From a bacterium (GTDB lineage: Bacteria; Blakebacterota; Blakebacteria; Blakebacterales; Blakebacteraceae): a DNA stretch of 10,100 nt. Each line of letters starts with the position of its first letter. Within the stretch, counting starts at the first letter, position 1. A program made the translations under genes and the position numbers. Location: NCBI GenBank assembly GCA_025774615.1, contig JALGVQ010000101.1, positions 1 through 10,100 on the forward strand, given 5' to 3'. The notes beneath the pieces are model-generated. The model was not told the DNA's origin, ran no database searches, and saw only the letters and a program-made list of their open reading frames with translations. This document shows, in pieces, positions 1 to 7,252 of the stretch.

Positions 1-537
1 CAGAGGAACGCCATGCAGTTCATGGATTTCCAATCCCCTGATGACCCGCTGACTGTCGGTCTCAGGGATACGCTCGGCCCAGTGGGGATCGATCGAGGCC
101 AGTTCGGTCCAGAGTGCCTCTACCCCCTCCTTCACCAGACGATCCTGCAGTCCGGCCCGTACCCTGTCCCTCTCCCGGGGATCGACGGGGGGTTCTTTGA
201 AGAGGCCATCGGTGAGGGCTCTGATGTAGAAACCGCTCCCTCCCACGATGATCGGAAGATGTGAACGCTCGAGTATCTCTGTGAGGCAGCGGACAGCTTC
301 GACGGCAAATTCACCCGCAGACCAGCTCAGGCGAGGATCCCGCACACTCACCAGATGATGGGGTATACGCTCCAGGAGGTCTCTGCCGGGGGCTGCTGTC
401 CCGATCTCAAGGCCGCGATACACCTGACGGGAATCAGCGGAAACCACCTCTCCCCTGAGTTCTTCGGCAACGATGACGGCCGCCTCGCTCTTTCCCACAC
501 CAGTCGGACCAGCGATGATGAGAACGCGCGGTTTCAT
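1..537 (-). CDS. miaA: tRNA dimethylallyltransferase MiaA, 3' part cut by window edge
   Basis: MiaA transfers a dimethylallyl group from DMAPP to N6 of A37 in tRNAs reading codons that start with U; it acts in the cytoplasm. The reading frame is open from the ATG at 537 to base 1, giving 179 residues of a family usually about 300 long, so the C-terminal third lies outside. Visible motifs, in order: P-loop GPTGVGKS (residues 10-17), SADSRQVYRGLEIGTAAP (33-50, substrate/tRNA-binding region with the conserved Asp35), PHHL (59-62), VGGSGFYIRAL (98-108) and DSQRVIRGLEI (161-171). The usual HHLID motif reads HHLVS here, a small deviation. The start ATG overlaps the mutL stop as ATGA, and no good Shine-Dalgarno sits upstream, so translation is probably coupled to mutL. 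The mutL-miaA order is common in bacteria. Identification is firm. Confidence 0.96.
   Translation of the reverse strand, partial: MKPRVLIIAGPTGVGKSEAAVIVAEELRGEVVSADSRQVYRGLEIGTAAPGRDLLERIPHHLVSVRDPRLSWSAGEFAVEAVRCLTEILERSHLPIIVGGSGFYIRALTDGLFKEPPVDPRERDRVRAGLQDRLVKEGVEALWTELASIDPHWAERIPETDSQRVIRGLEIHELHGVPL
534..537 (-). other. ATGA stop/start overlap, mutL-miaA
   Basis: On the minus strand the bases read ATGA: the miaA ATG (537-535) shares bases with the mutL TGA (536-534). With no clear Shine-Dalgarno ahead of miaA, termination-reinitiation (translational coupling) is the likely mode of miaA translation. The overlap is seen directly; the coupling is inferred. Confidence 0.85.
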
Positions 538-2336
538 CTGTCGAATCGAAGGTCGAGTTCCTCGAGGCTGAGGATCAGATGGGTAGGCCGGCCGTGAGGG
601 CAGACTTGTGGTTTTTTACACGCAAAGAGGCGATCGACGAGTATTCTCCGTTCCACCGGATCGAGTCTCTGTCCGAACTTGATCGCCGCCCTGCATGCTA
701 CGCTCGCGGCGATCTTCTCATGAACACTCCCTATTCCCTCTCCTCCTTCACCAAGGTCATCGATAATGCTGAGAATCACTTCTTCTTCATTTCCGGCCTT
801 TTCGAGATATGGCGGAATCGCCTCCAGAGCGACAGTGTTGCCGCCGAACGCCTTCAGATCGAATCCAACTCTTGTCAGGAGAGAGGCGAATTCATCCACC
901 ACGGATGCCTGATCGACAGAGAGTTCGAGCAGGCGGGGAAAAAGGAGCTGCTGGCTGGCCGCAGGCGCATCAGTCAGGTGTCCGAGTGTCTCCTCATAAA
1001 GGATCCGTTCATGGGCGGCATGCTGATCGATAACGATGATCCCACCCGATATGGGAGCAATGAGATACCGGTCATGAACCTGCCAGATCAGCGGATCGTC
1101 CGAAAAATCAGATCCGGCTCTCGCGGACTCCGGCCTCTCGACCGATACATCATCATGCGCCGGAGCCCCCTCAACGACCTCGAACAACGAACCTGCTGCA
1201 TCCTTCGCATCGGGCAGGAGACCGGTAAACAGCCCGGTATGATGCCAGGGCAGGTCGTTCTCACCTACCCTCCGTTCAACTCCGGTGGCACCACTACCTG
1301 CACCATTGGTCCCACCCTTTAGAGCGCGATCACGATAGAATGTCCGGGTACCGAGTTCCCGTCCGAGGGCCTCGCGTACACCGGTGATCACGAAATCTTT
1401 TACGCGGGCCTCATCGGTGAACCTGACCTCCCGTTTCGCCGGATGGACGTTTACATCCACATCAGAGGAGAAGACTTCGAGAAAGAGACAGGCAAAGGGG
1501 TATCTCCCCTGGGGAAGAAGTTCTCCATATCCGGTAAAGAGCGCATAGGAAAGTCCGCGGTGATTGACCGGACGACCGTTCACGAAGAGATGGACGGCCC
1601 CCGAGGTTCGACGCGAAGCAACCGGAGCTCCCAGTATCCCCCGCAGGCGCAGATCATCCAGCTCCGCGGCCAGCAATACCGCTCCGGAAAGCGCCTTTGA
1701 GCCGAACAGCTCAGCCGCGCGCTGCCTCAGTTCCCTCCCACCGCGAAGGCGGAACACTTCGCGCTGGTCATGCCGCAGTGTGAAACCCACGTCGAGCCGT
1801 GAGAGCGCCGCTTCCGTCACTGATTTGACAATATGGCGGTATTCTGTCTGTACACTCTTGAGGAATTTGCGCCGGGCAGGCACATTGGCGAAGAGATGTT
1901 CCACCCGGATCGTTGTGCCCCGTACCCGGGCCACGGGCTTCTCTCCCATCACCCTGCCCCCCTCGATCATTATCTGCACACCCTCCGGTGAGCTCCCATC
2001 AGAGGTCTCAAGAGTGAATCGACAGACCGAGGCGATACTTGGCAGGGCTTCTCCCCTGAATCCGAATGTGTCGAGCGTGGAGAGATCCTCAACAGTAGAT
2101 ATCTTGCTTGTAGCGTGCCGTTTCAGGGCGAGACGGGCATCATCAGCACTCATGCCGCTCCCGTCATCCACGATCTCGATAAGATCCCGGCCGCCACCTC
2201 TGACCAGGATGTCCACCGACCGCGCCCCGGCGTCGAGAGCGTTCTCAACAAGTTCCTTCACCACCGAAGCCGGCCGCTCCACCACCTCTCCGGCTGCTAT
2301 CTTGTTTATCACACCATCTGGCAATATCTGGATCAC
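534..2336 (-). CDS. mutL: DNA mismatch repair protein MutL (endonuclease type)
   Basis: MutL links mismatch recognition by MutS to strand removal. This 600-residue protein has a complete N-terminal GHKL ATPase: NKIAAGEVVERPASVVKELV begins at residue 11, with Glu28 as catalytic base and Asn32 as the Mg ligand; DDGSG 57-61; FGFRGEALPS 91-100; RGTTIRVEHLFANVPARRKF 139-158; and VNVHPAKREVRF 295-306 with the conserved Lys301. A variable linker (about 331-410) leads to the C-terminal dimerisation/nuclease domain. That domain carries DQHAAHERILYE (437-448), which fits the DQHA(X)2E(X)4E metal motif, plus ACR (547-549) and CPHGRP (579-584). It should therefore nick DNA itself, as in MutH-independent repair. 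QQLLFP (462-467) fits the beta-clamp-binding pattern QxxLxP. The start is GTG, supported by the family N-terminus and by a Shine-Dalgarno 7 bases upstream. It lies 12 bases after the prenyltransferase gene and overlaps miaA by 4 bases. No oddities in length or motifs. Confidence 0.98.
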   Translation of the reverse strand: MIQILPDGVINKIAAGEVVERPASVVKELVENALDAGARSVDILVRGGGRDLIEIVDDGSGMSADDARLALKRHATSKISTVEDLSTLDTFGFRGEALPSIASVCRFTLETSDGSSPEGVQIMIEGGRVMGEKPVARVRGTTIRVEHLFANVPARRKFLKSVQTEYRHIVKSVTEAALSRLDVGFTLRHDQREVFRLRGGRELRQRAAELFGSKALSGAVLLAAELDDLRLRGILGAPVASRRTSGAVHLFVNGRPVNHRGLSYALFTGYGELLPQGRYPFACLFLEVFSSDVDVNVHPAKREVRFTDEARVKDFVITGVREALGRELGTRTFYRDRALKGGTNGAGSGATGVERRVGENDLPWHHTGLFTGLLPDAKDAAGSLFEVVEGAPAHDDVSVERPESARAGSDFSDDPLIWQVHDRYLIAPISGGIIVIDQHAAHERILYEETLGHLTDAPAASQQLLFPRLLELSVDQASVVDEFASLLTRVGFDLKAFGGNTVALEAIPPYLEKAGNEEEVILSIIDDLGEGGEGIGSVHEKIAASVACRAAIKFGQRLDPVERRILVDRLFACKKPQVCPHGRPTHLILSLEELDLRFDR

Positions 2337-2343
2337 GTGTTCA

Positions 2344-2350
2344 CTTCCTC
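2344..2350 (-). promoter_or_regulatory. Ribosome binding site of mutL
   Basis: Minus-strand GAGGAAG lies 7 bases before the GTG at 2336 and overlaps the stop codon of the upstream prenyltransferase (TGAGGAAG). It supports the GTG start and ties mutL translation to the preceding gene. Confidence 0.75.
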
Positions 2351-3182
2351 ACCCTAACATGATGGCGAGCAAACCTGCGAGCATATCCCATTTCAGGAAT
2401 CGCTGCATGCGCCTGTATACCGTTTCATCCTGCTGGCTTGCCAGTCGCACGACAATCATAAGTACAGGAAATCCCACTCCCGGCACCATAACCAGCAGAT
2501 AAGGCAGATTCATCCAGCCGGTGATCGCTGGTATCGTCAGCAGGAGGATCAGGATCGTGAGTACCACCCTGGCCACCGACCGGGCCTTCGCTTCACCGGC
2601 AACCAGAGGCAGTGTCCGAAGCCCTTCCTGACGATCGGCTTCCATATCCTCAAGATCCTTGATTATCTCCCGGCCGAGGATAAAGAAAGTCGTGAGAACA
2701 CCGGGGATTGCTCCCCACAATCCGTGCCCGATCGCCAGCCCCCCCAGGAGGAATGCCAGGCCGGTCACGACCGCCACAATCAGGTTCCCGATGAGGGGTT
2801 GGCGGCTTCCCCACAGATCATAGATGATGATCGCTCCGAGCGATCCGAACGCGATCCATCTGCAGACCGGTGGAAGCGGGATGAGCACAGCGACACCCAT
2901 GCCCAGAAGAACTACCGTCCACACGATCGCGGCTGATCTGGATACCATCTCGGACGGAAGCGGTCGGTATGCTTTGTTTACCCGGTCGATCTCAACATCA
3001 GTGACATCGTTGAGAACCATTCCCCCGGCAGTGAAGAGAACCGCTACCAGCGCCGCCCGGATCACCGGGGTCCAGATCGCTATCGGGTCTGGACCGGTAA
3101 GGGCCCCTGCGACAACCGCGAACGCGGCGATCGCCCAGTTATCAGGCCTGGTCAGTCTCAGGAGTCCACGAACAGTGCTCAT
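2349..3182 (-). CDS. UbiA-family prenyltransferase, DGGGP-synthase-like
   Basis: This is a membrane prenyltransferase of about 277 residues that joins an isoprenoid diphosphate to an acceptor. It has the two Asp-rich Mg/diphosphate motifs of the UbiA superfamily: NDVTDVEID (58-66) followed by RPLPS (73-77), and GREIIKDLEDMEADR (170-184) followed by GLRTLP (187-192). Hydrophobic segments alternate through the whole protein, consistent with 8-9 helices. The N-terminal RLTRPDN, the RPLPS sequence and the GREIxKDxED pattern resemble archaeal digeranylgeranylglyceryl-phosphate synthase and its bacterial homologues more than MenA, UbiA or CtaB; this subfamily call is from memory, not alignment. The acceptor could also be a quinone precursor. 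The ATG at 3182 overlaps the lipoprotein stop as TGATG; a GTG one codon earlier (3185) is the alternative. No strong Shine-Dalgarno is present, so coupling to the lipoprotein gene is likely. Confidence 0.88.
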   Translation of the reverse strand: MSTVRGLLRLTRPDNWAIAAFAVVAGALTGPDPIAIWTPVIRAALVAVLFTAGGMVLNDVTDVEIDRVNKAYRPLPSEMVSRSAAIVWTVVLLGMGVAVLIPLPPVCRWIAFGSLGAIIIYDLWGSRQPLIGNLIVAVVTGLAFLLGGLAIGHGLWGAIPGVLTTFFILGREIIKDLEDMEADRQEGLRTLPLVAGEAKARSVARVVLTILILLLTIPAITGWMNLPYLLVMVPGVGFPVLMIVVRLASQQDETVYRRMQRFLKWDMLAGLLAIMLG

Positions 3183-3184
3183 CA
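3180..3184 (-). other. TGATG stop/start overlap, lipoprotein-prenyltransferase
   Basis: The minus strand reads TGATG: the lipoprotein TGA (3184-3182) shares its last base with the prenyltransferase ATG (3182-3180). The upstream 20 bases show no convincing Shine-Dalgarno, so reinitiation after the lipoprotein stop is the likely way this gene is translated. An in-frame GTG directly before the ATG could also be used. Confidence 0.65.
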
Positions 3185-4000
3185 CCGCTGTGCGGCAGGC
3201 GGAATGAATGAATAGACCGGCACACGGTTGATTCCTGCAGGTAGATCAAGAACGAAATCTTCTGCGGTGTATTCCGGATCCATCGTACGACTCACCACCT
3301 CGAACTCCAGTTCGAACTGGTCGCGGGGATAGTGCAGCACAACGAGCTGGGGAAGTCGAGCCCCCCGGAAGTTCCGGTAGTTCCGGTATGAGATCTCAAG
3401 GAAGACCTCTCCCTGCTGATCGACATGAGCACTTTTCCGATATTCGAGTTCCGGCCCGACAGTAAGCAGAAGATGTGTTCCGTCAGTCTGATCTATTGCG
3501 ATGATGGCATGCTCCGCGCTGACATCGTAATGAACGGCGTTCGCCGCCAGATGCACCGAGTCGTACGCCAGAGCCGGGCCGAGCATCATCTCGAGAATGA
3601 CAGTCCGATCGAGAGACATATCCTGGTAACCCGAATCAACTCCGTCGCCGATCTCCCCGACCATCACCATCTGCTCGGTCGGCATATAGATCTGCACGGT
3701 ACCCCCGGCGATGACCCCCTGCGCCACGATCCCACCGAGTGTGATGCTGATGTCCAGGCGGATCGAATCGGGTTCGGCGTACAGCACAACTCCTCGAGCC
3801 GAAAAGGCGCCGCGGTCACTACGGATGAGGATCGTGCCGGTGGTCCGCAGATTCCCGATCTCACCTGCCCGCTCGGCTACCTGCTGCAGGAGCCTCTCCG
3901 GCCCCAGTTCCAGGAGATCCGCGGGTGCGAGCGTCCTGTACTGAGCACATCCAGAGAGAATGATGGCCAGAGAAACCACCATGGTCCTGCTGCCTCTCAT
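3182..4000 (-). CDS. LolA/LolB-like lipoprotein (DUF4292-like)
   Basis: A 272-residue exported lipoprotein of unproven function. The N-terminus has Arg2 and Arg5, a hydrophobic stretch (7-16) and a lipobox LSGC with the lipidated Cys18. Ala19 at +2 gives no Asp retention signal, so by the proteobacterial rule it would go to the outer membrane. The rest lacks membrane segments and reads as alternating beta strands: residues 50-84 (NLRTTGTILI, then GVVLYAEPDSIRLDI), followed by GTVQIYMPTEQMVMV near 103-117. This pattern is typical of LolA/LolB-fold and DUF4292-type lipoproteins, which hold lipids or lipoproteins in a beta-barrel-like cup. The C-terminal YTAEDFVLDLPAG resembles the closing motif of such proteins. 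A strong AAGGAGG site 6 bases upstream fixes the start; the ATG overlaps the previous stop as ATGA. The lipoprotein nature is clear; the fold is inferred from pattern only. Confidence 0.8.
   Translation of the reverse strand: MRGSRTMVVSLAIILSGCAQYRTLAPADLLELGPERLLQQVAERAGEIGNLRTTGTILIRSDRGAFSARGVVLYAEPDSIRLDISITLGGIVAQGVIAGGTVQIYMPTEQMVMVGEIGDGVDSGYQDMSLDRTVILEMMLGPALAYDSVHLAANAVHYDVSAEHAIIAIDQTDGTHLLLTVGPELEYRKSAHVDQQGEVFLEISYRNYRNFRGARLPQLVVLHYPRDQFELEFEVVSRTMDPEYTAEDFVLDLPAGINRVPVYSFIPPAAQR
3997..4000 (-). other. ATGA stop/start overlap, fusion protein A-lipoprotein
   Basis: The lipoprotein ATG (4000-3998) overlaps the TGA of the upstream fusion gene (3999-3997). Unlike the other overlaps, it also has a strong Shine-Dalgarno of its own, so the lipoprotein may be translated at a higher rate than its neighbours. 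The overlap is seen directly; the rate is inferred. Confidence 0.8.
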
Positions 4001-7000
4001 CTGCTGCCTCCTTCAGGGCCCTCTCCGATGAACGCGGATATCGGCAGGAAACGTCCCGAGGTCATTTCCCCGTCGAGTTCGATCAGATAGAACACCGCAA
4101 CCTTGTTCTGACGGTTGATCAGGTACGTCTCCTGGAAAACGAGCCTGGCCTCTGAGTATTTTCCCATAGTCAGTAAAACACGTCCGAGATAGGTCAGAAC
4201 GTTCTCCCTCGCCACCCGGGTATCCCATGGTCTCGTGGGATCATCAAGGGCTTCAAGAACCTGCTTGAACGTTTCCTCGGCAATCTCGGTATTGCCCTGA
4301 TCGTATTCGACCTGAGCGAGCCTGTACACGTAGTAGAGGTCATGTGCACCGGGAAGATCAGCCGCCCGGGGGAGAAATGACCGCAGCTTGGCAGCGATAT
4401 CAGAAGCGTCCCAGAGTACGCTGTGCAGACGATCGTAGGTTTCCAACAGCAGATCGACATACGACCGGATCGAGGAAAGATCATCCAGCCGGGAACGGTA
4501 TAGCTGGTCAGCCTCTTCGAGCGCAGCCAACAGACCTCTTACACCATTGCGCAGCGCCGCCACGCGTGCTTCAGCATCACCAGGATCGGCCTCCAGCCAC
4601 GCCGCGGTAGCTGAGGAGCCCATGCCCATGAACATCCCGCCGGTCAGCATCATGTACCGCTCAACCCGCTGCAGTTCCAGTGGTGTCGGGGCACGTCCAT
4701 CAAGATATCTCGAGAGGGCAAGATCGTTGTTCCTCATCGTCCTGTGCCGTTCATCAAATCCCAGATAGAGTGTTGCCTGCTCGTTGAGATAGAAAGCCTT
4801 CGGCGCCTGGTACTCCAGCCAGGGAAACTCATCAAGATTCAGGCGTCCGCCGAGAACCACGAACTCCGCCATCCGGACCGGACTCATGATCTGATGAGTG
4901 AGAAGCGAAAAAAGGTCGTCTATGGCCAATTTATGGAGATCGGATTTCACCCCGGGCAGATCGAACGCTGCCGATGCAGCATCGAAATCCCACTCGACAG
5001 GTTGAGCGCTTCCCACCAGAAGCAGATCGGTGGTCGACATGCCCCAGAGTGATACGTACGGGAATGCCTCGGAAAAGGTGATGAGCACGCTGTTGAGCGT
5101 CTCGTCACTGATTTCGTAGACCTGGACCCACTGCGCTACCACACCACCCGGTTCGAGTCTGTCCTTCAGCGTCAAGAAATATTCCAGAGTGAAGAGACCG
5201 CCTATTCCCGCGATCCAGGGATTACTCGGCTCTGAGAGAATGAGATCGTACCGTTTCTCCGGACGGGTGAGGAGGTAGGTCTTTGCGTCCTGCATGATGA
5301 GCTCGAACCGATCATCAGAGAACGGCTTACCGTTAATCTCCTCGAAGAACCGGCTTGCCTCCACTACCCCGGGTGAGATCTCTACAACCTCCACCTCCTT
5401 GACCGGGTAGCGCAACAGGTGACCGGCCGTCTGGCCGCTTCCGAGGCCGACTATCAGAGCTCTCTCGGCATCAGGAACCATCATCGCGGGTATGGCGGCG
5501 ATCATCGTCTGGGTGAACTGATCAAGCAGATGGTCACTCGCGTCCGCCTTGCCGTTGACCACCAGTGATGTGTGATCACCCTGCCCGAGCACTGCCACCG
5601 TGCCGTTGACATCCTCCTCGTAGAAGAGGACATCCATGTTCTGCATGGAGTCCAGGTACTGTTCCTGCTCCCTCCCTCCCAGGGTACGGTCACGGAATAC
5701 TCCGGACGCATAGGCTGACAGGTTCCAGGCCGGTAGAACGAAGAGACCCAGGAGAAGAATAGCTCCCCCGGCATACGCCGCATGGAGCGTCCTGCGCGGG
5801 AACCCCGGATTGAGTGAAAGCACCCAGAGACCGAACGCGATGTTGATACCGATCCCCATCTCGAGGGTGAGCCGGATACCGAGCCAGGGCAGAAGCAGAA
5901 GTCCCCCCAGAAGGGCTCCCAGAATCGTCCCCAATGTATTCATCGCCAACACTCTGCCGACCGGTCGTCCTACCTGAAGCGACAGGCGGGAAGCCACATC
6001 AGTGGCAAAGGGAAGCGCTGCTCCCGAAGCGAGCGTGGGCGGGAGCATGATGGCGAGACAGAAGAGATATTTCAGCAATTCATGGAAGGGATAGCCTGCC
6101 TCAGACCGGGCTATCACGCTCTGGATCTTCATGAAGGTGAACGGGAGCTCGGCGTAGAGTGGCAGCGTGAACAGCAGGCTCGCGCCGATCAACAACTGAC
6201 ACACACCGAAGAAGAGGAATGGTCTTTCATACCGTGACAACCTGCGCGCGATGAGTGATCCGAGCGCAATACCGGAAATGAACGCGGCCAGCATCAGAGT
6301 GAATGAATAGGTACTCGATCCCAGGATCGTCGAGAGCATACGAATCCAGGCCACCTCGTATACCATCACGAGAAATCCTGAGATGCCGGCACCCCACACC
6401 ACCACCTTCGCCCACTGATCCAGTATGACCGGCTCGATGCCAATGAACTCGCGCGCGACTTCACTCTCCTGATCTATCTGCTCTGCCTCCCTGGCTGACT
6501 CATCTTCCTCTTCCCGCTCCACCACCTCCCCGGTTCCCGTCTCATCGGCAGCTGCCGCCATTTCAACTGATTCACGTTCTTCCACGGGCGACGTGAAGAG
6601 CCATCCGAAGCGCCATGCGGTCAGCAGACCGATACCGACGATGATATTGAAAGCTGCAGCAGTTGTGAGGGTCGCGCTTAAACCGAGGGTCGGTATCAGT
6701 ATGAATCCTGCCAGAAGAGCTCCAAGCACCGCCCCGGCACTGTTGATGAAGTAGAGACCCGCAACGCTGGTCCCCGTCCGACGGGGAAAACGGGAGACAG
6801 CCCTGGCCAGAAGCGGCAGGGTCCCTCCCATGAGGAACGTAGATGGGCCGAGCAGGAGGATCGAAATCAGAAACCTGTTCAGGTTGCCGGTCAGGCCGGT
6901 ACTGCCCAGCAGAGGTGCCAGGAAAAGAAAAAGCGCACTGCCGGCGACAAAAAGTATCGGGAAGATGAGCCCGTATACTCCGATAGCCATCTCGAGATAG

Positions 7001-7230
7001 GTATAGACGACCAGAGGTTCCCTGAATCGATCAGCGAGACGACCAAACACCCAGGCTCCGAGAGCGAGTCCACCCATATAGGCTGCCAGCACCATGATAT
7101 GGGCATACGCCGTGCCCCCGAGCACCAGGTCGAGATATCGAGCCCACACGACCTCATATACCAGGCCGGCTACACCGGAAATAAAGAAAGCACCCCATAC
7201 TGCGGGCATGAACCAGCGGGTACGCTGCAT
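3997..7230 (-). CDS. Fused MFS-like membrane/spermidine-synthase-like protein A with TPR-like tail
   Basis: A 1077-residue, four-part protein. Residues 9-210 are a hydrophobic half-transporter; 214-262 are a Glu/Asp-rich loop; 275-502 are a second half that repeats the first (YEVVWARYL at 25 against YEVAWIRML at 291). Residues 530-745 form a spermidine-synthase-like Rossmann domain with GLGSGQTAG (595-603), VEISPG (616-621), QDAKTYLL (647-654) and SEPSNPW (666-672). The last part (about 800-1077) has LEYQAP (805-810), YLDGR (842-846) and TPR-like helices near 963-1050. The acidic pair of true aminopropyltransferases (DxxDP) reads ExxNP here, and the loop before the Rossmann domain lacks the usual Gln and YHE, so spermidine synthesis is doubtful. 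Transported or modified substrate is unknown. The ATG at 7230 is chosen because GGAGG lies 6 bases upstream; an in-frame start at 7296 would add 22 non-hydrophobic residues overlapping the previous gene. Confidence 0.88.
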   Translation of the reverse strand: MQRTRWFMPAVWGAFFISGVAGLVYEVVWARYLDLVLGGTAYAHIMVLAAYMGGLALGAWVFGRLADRFREPLVVYTYLEMAIGVYGLIFPILFVAGSALFLFLAPLLGSTGLTGNLNRFLISILLLGPSTFLMGGTLPLLARAVSRFPRRTGTSVAGLYFINSAGAVLGALLAGFILIPTLGLSATLTTAAAFNIIVGIGLLTAWRFGWLFTSPVEERESVEMAAAADETGTGEVVEREEEDESAREAEQIDQESEVAREFIGIEPVILDQWAKVVVWGAGISGFLVMVYEVAWIRMLSTILGSSTYSFTLMLAAFISGIALGSLIARRLSRYERPFLFFGVCQLLIGASLLFTLPLYAELPFTFMKIQSVIARSEAGYPFHELLKYLFCLAIMLPPTLASGAALPFATDVASRLSLQVGRPVGRVLAMNTLGTILGALLGGLLLLPWLGIRLTLEMGIGINIAFGLWVLSLNPGFPRRTLHAAYAGGAILLLGLFVLPAWNLSAYASGVFRDRTLGGREQEQYLDSMQNMDVLFYEEDVNGTVAVLGQGDHTSLVVNGKADASDHLLDQFTQTMIAAIPAMMVPDAERALIVGLGSGQTAGHLLRYPVKEVEVVEISPGVVEASRFFEEINGKPFSDDRFELIMQDAKTYLLTRPEKRYDLILSEPSNPWIAGIGGLFTLEYFLTLKDRLEPGGVVAQWVQVYEISDETLNSVLITFSEAFPYVSLWGMSTTDLLLVGSAQPVEWDFDAASAAFDLPGVKSDLHKLAIDDLFSLLTHQIMSPVRMAEFVVLGGRLNLDEFPWLEYQAPKAFYLNEQATLYLGFDERHRTMRNNDLALSRYLDGRAPTPLELQRVERYMMLTGGMFMGMGSSATAAWLEADPGDAEARVAALRNGVRGLLAALEEADQLYRSRLDDLSSIRSYVDLLLETYDRLHSVLWDASDIAAKLRSFLPRAADLPGAHDLYYVYRLAQVEYDQGNTEIAEETFKQVLEALDDPTRPWDTRVARENVLTYLGRVLLTMGKYSEARLVFQETYLINRQNKVAVFYLIELDGEMTSGRFLPISAFIGEGPEGGSR
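4007..4013 (-). promoter_or_regulatory. Ribosome binding site of the lipoprotein gene
   Basis: Minus-strand AAGGAGG, a near-perfect anti-16S match, sits 6 bases before the ATG at 4000 and lies inside the last codons of the upstream fusion gene. It selects the ATG at 4000 over the internal Met7. Confidence 0.85.
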
Positions 7231-7236
7231 CAAAAG

Positions 7237-7241
7237 CCTCC
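7237..7241 (-). promoter_or_regulatory. Ribosome binding site of fusion protein A
   Basis: Minus-strand GGAGG, 6 bases before the ATG at 7230, lies in the 22-base spacer between the two fusion genes. It decides the start of protein A, making it 1077 rather than 1099 residues. Confidence 0.8.
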
Positions 7242-7252
7242 GGGAACAATCG

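Noticed and set aside
579-1322. Plus-strand open frame of 247 codons opposite mutL
   Set aside because: Antisense to the conserved MutL C-terminal domain, no recognisable domain and no supporting ribosome binding site noted.
1564-2502. Long plus-strand open frame (312 codons) opposite mutL
   Set aside because: Low-complexity Ser/Arg/Thr/Pro-rich translation with no motifs, lying antisense to a certain mutL; a shadow frame of GC-rich coding DNA.
3425-4090. Plus-strand open frame of 221 codons opposite the lipoprotein
   Set aside because: Opposes a gene with a lipobox and strong Shine-Dalgarno; its His/Pro/Arg-rich translation has no recognisable features.
4996-5463. Plain spermidine synthase (speE) assignment
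   Set aside because: The domain has the SAM-binding core but lacks the acidic DxxDP and YHE substrate residues, and is fused to a transporter-like membrane domain; naming it speE would overstate the function.
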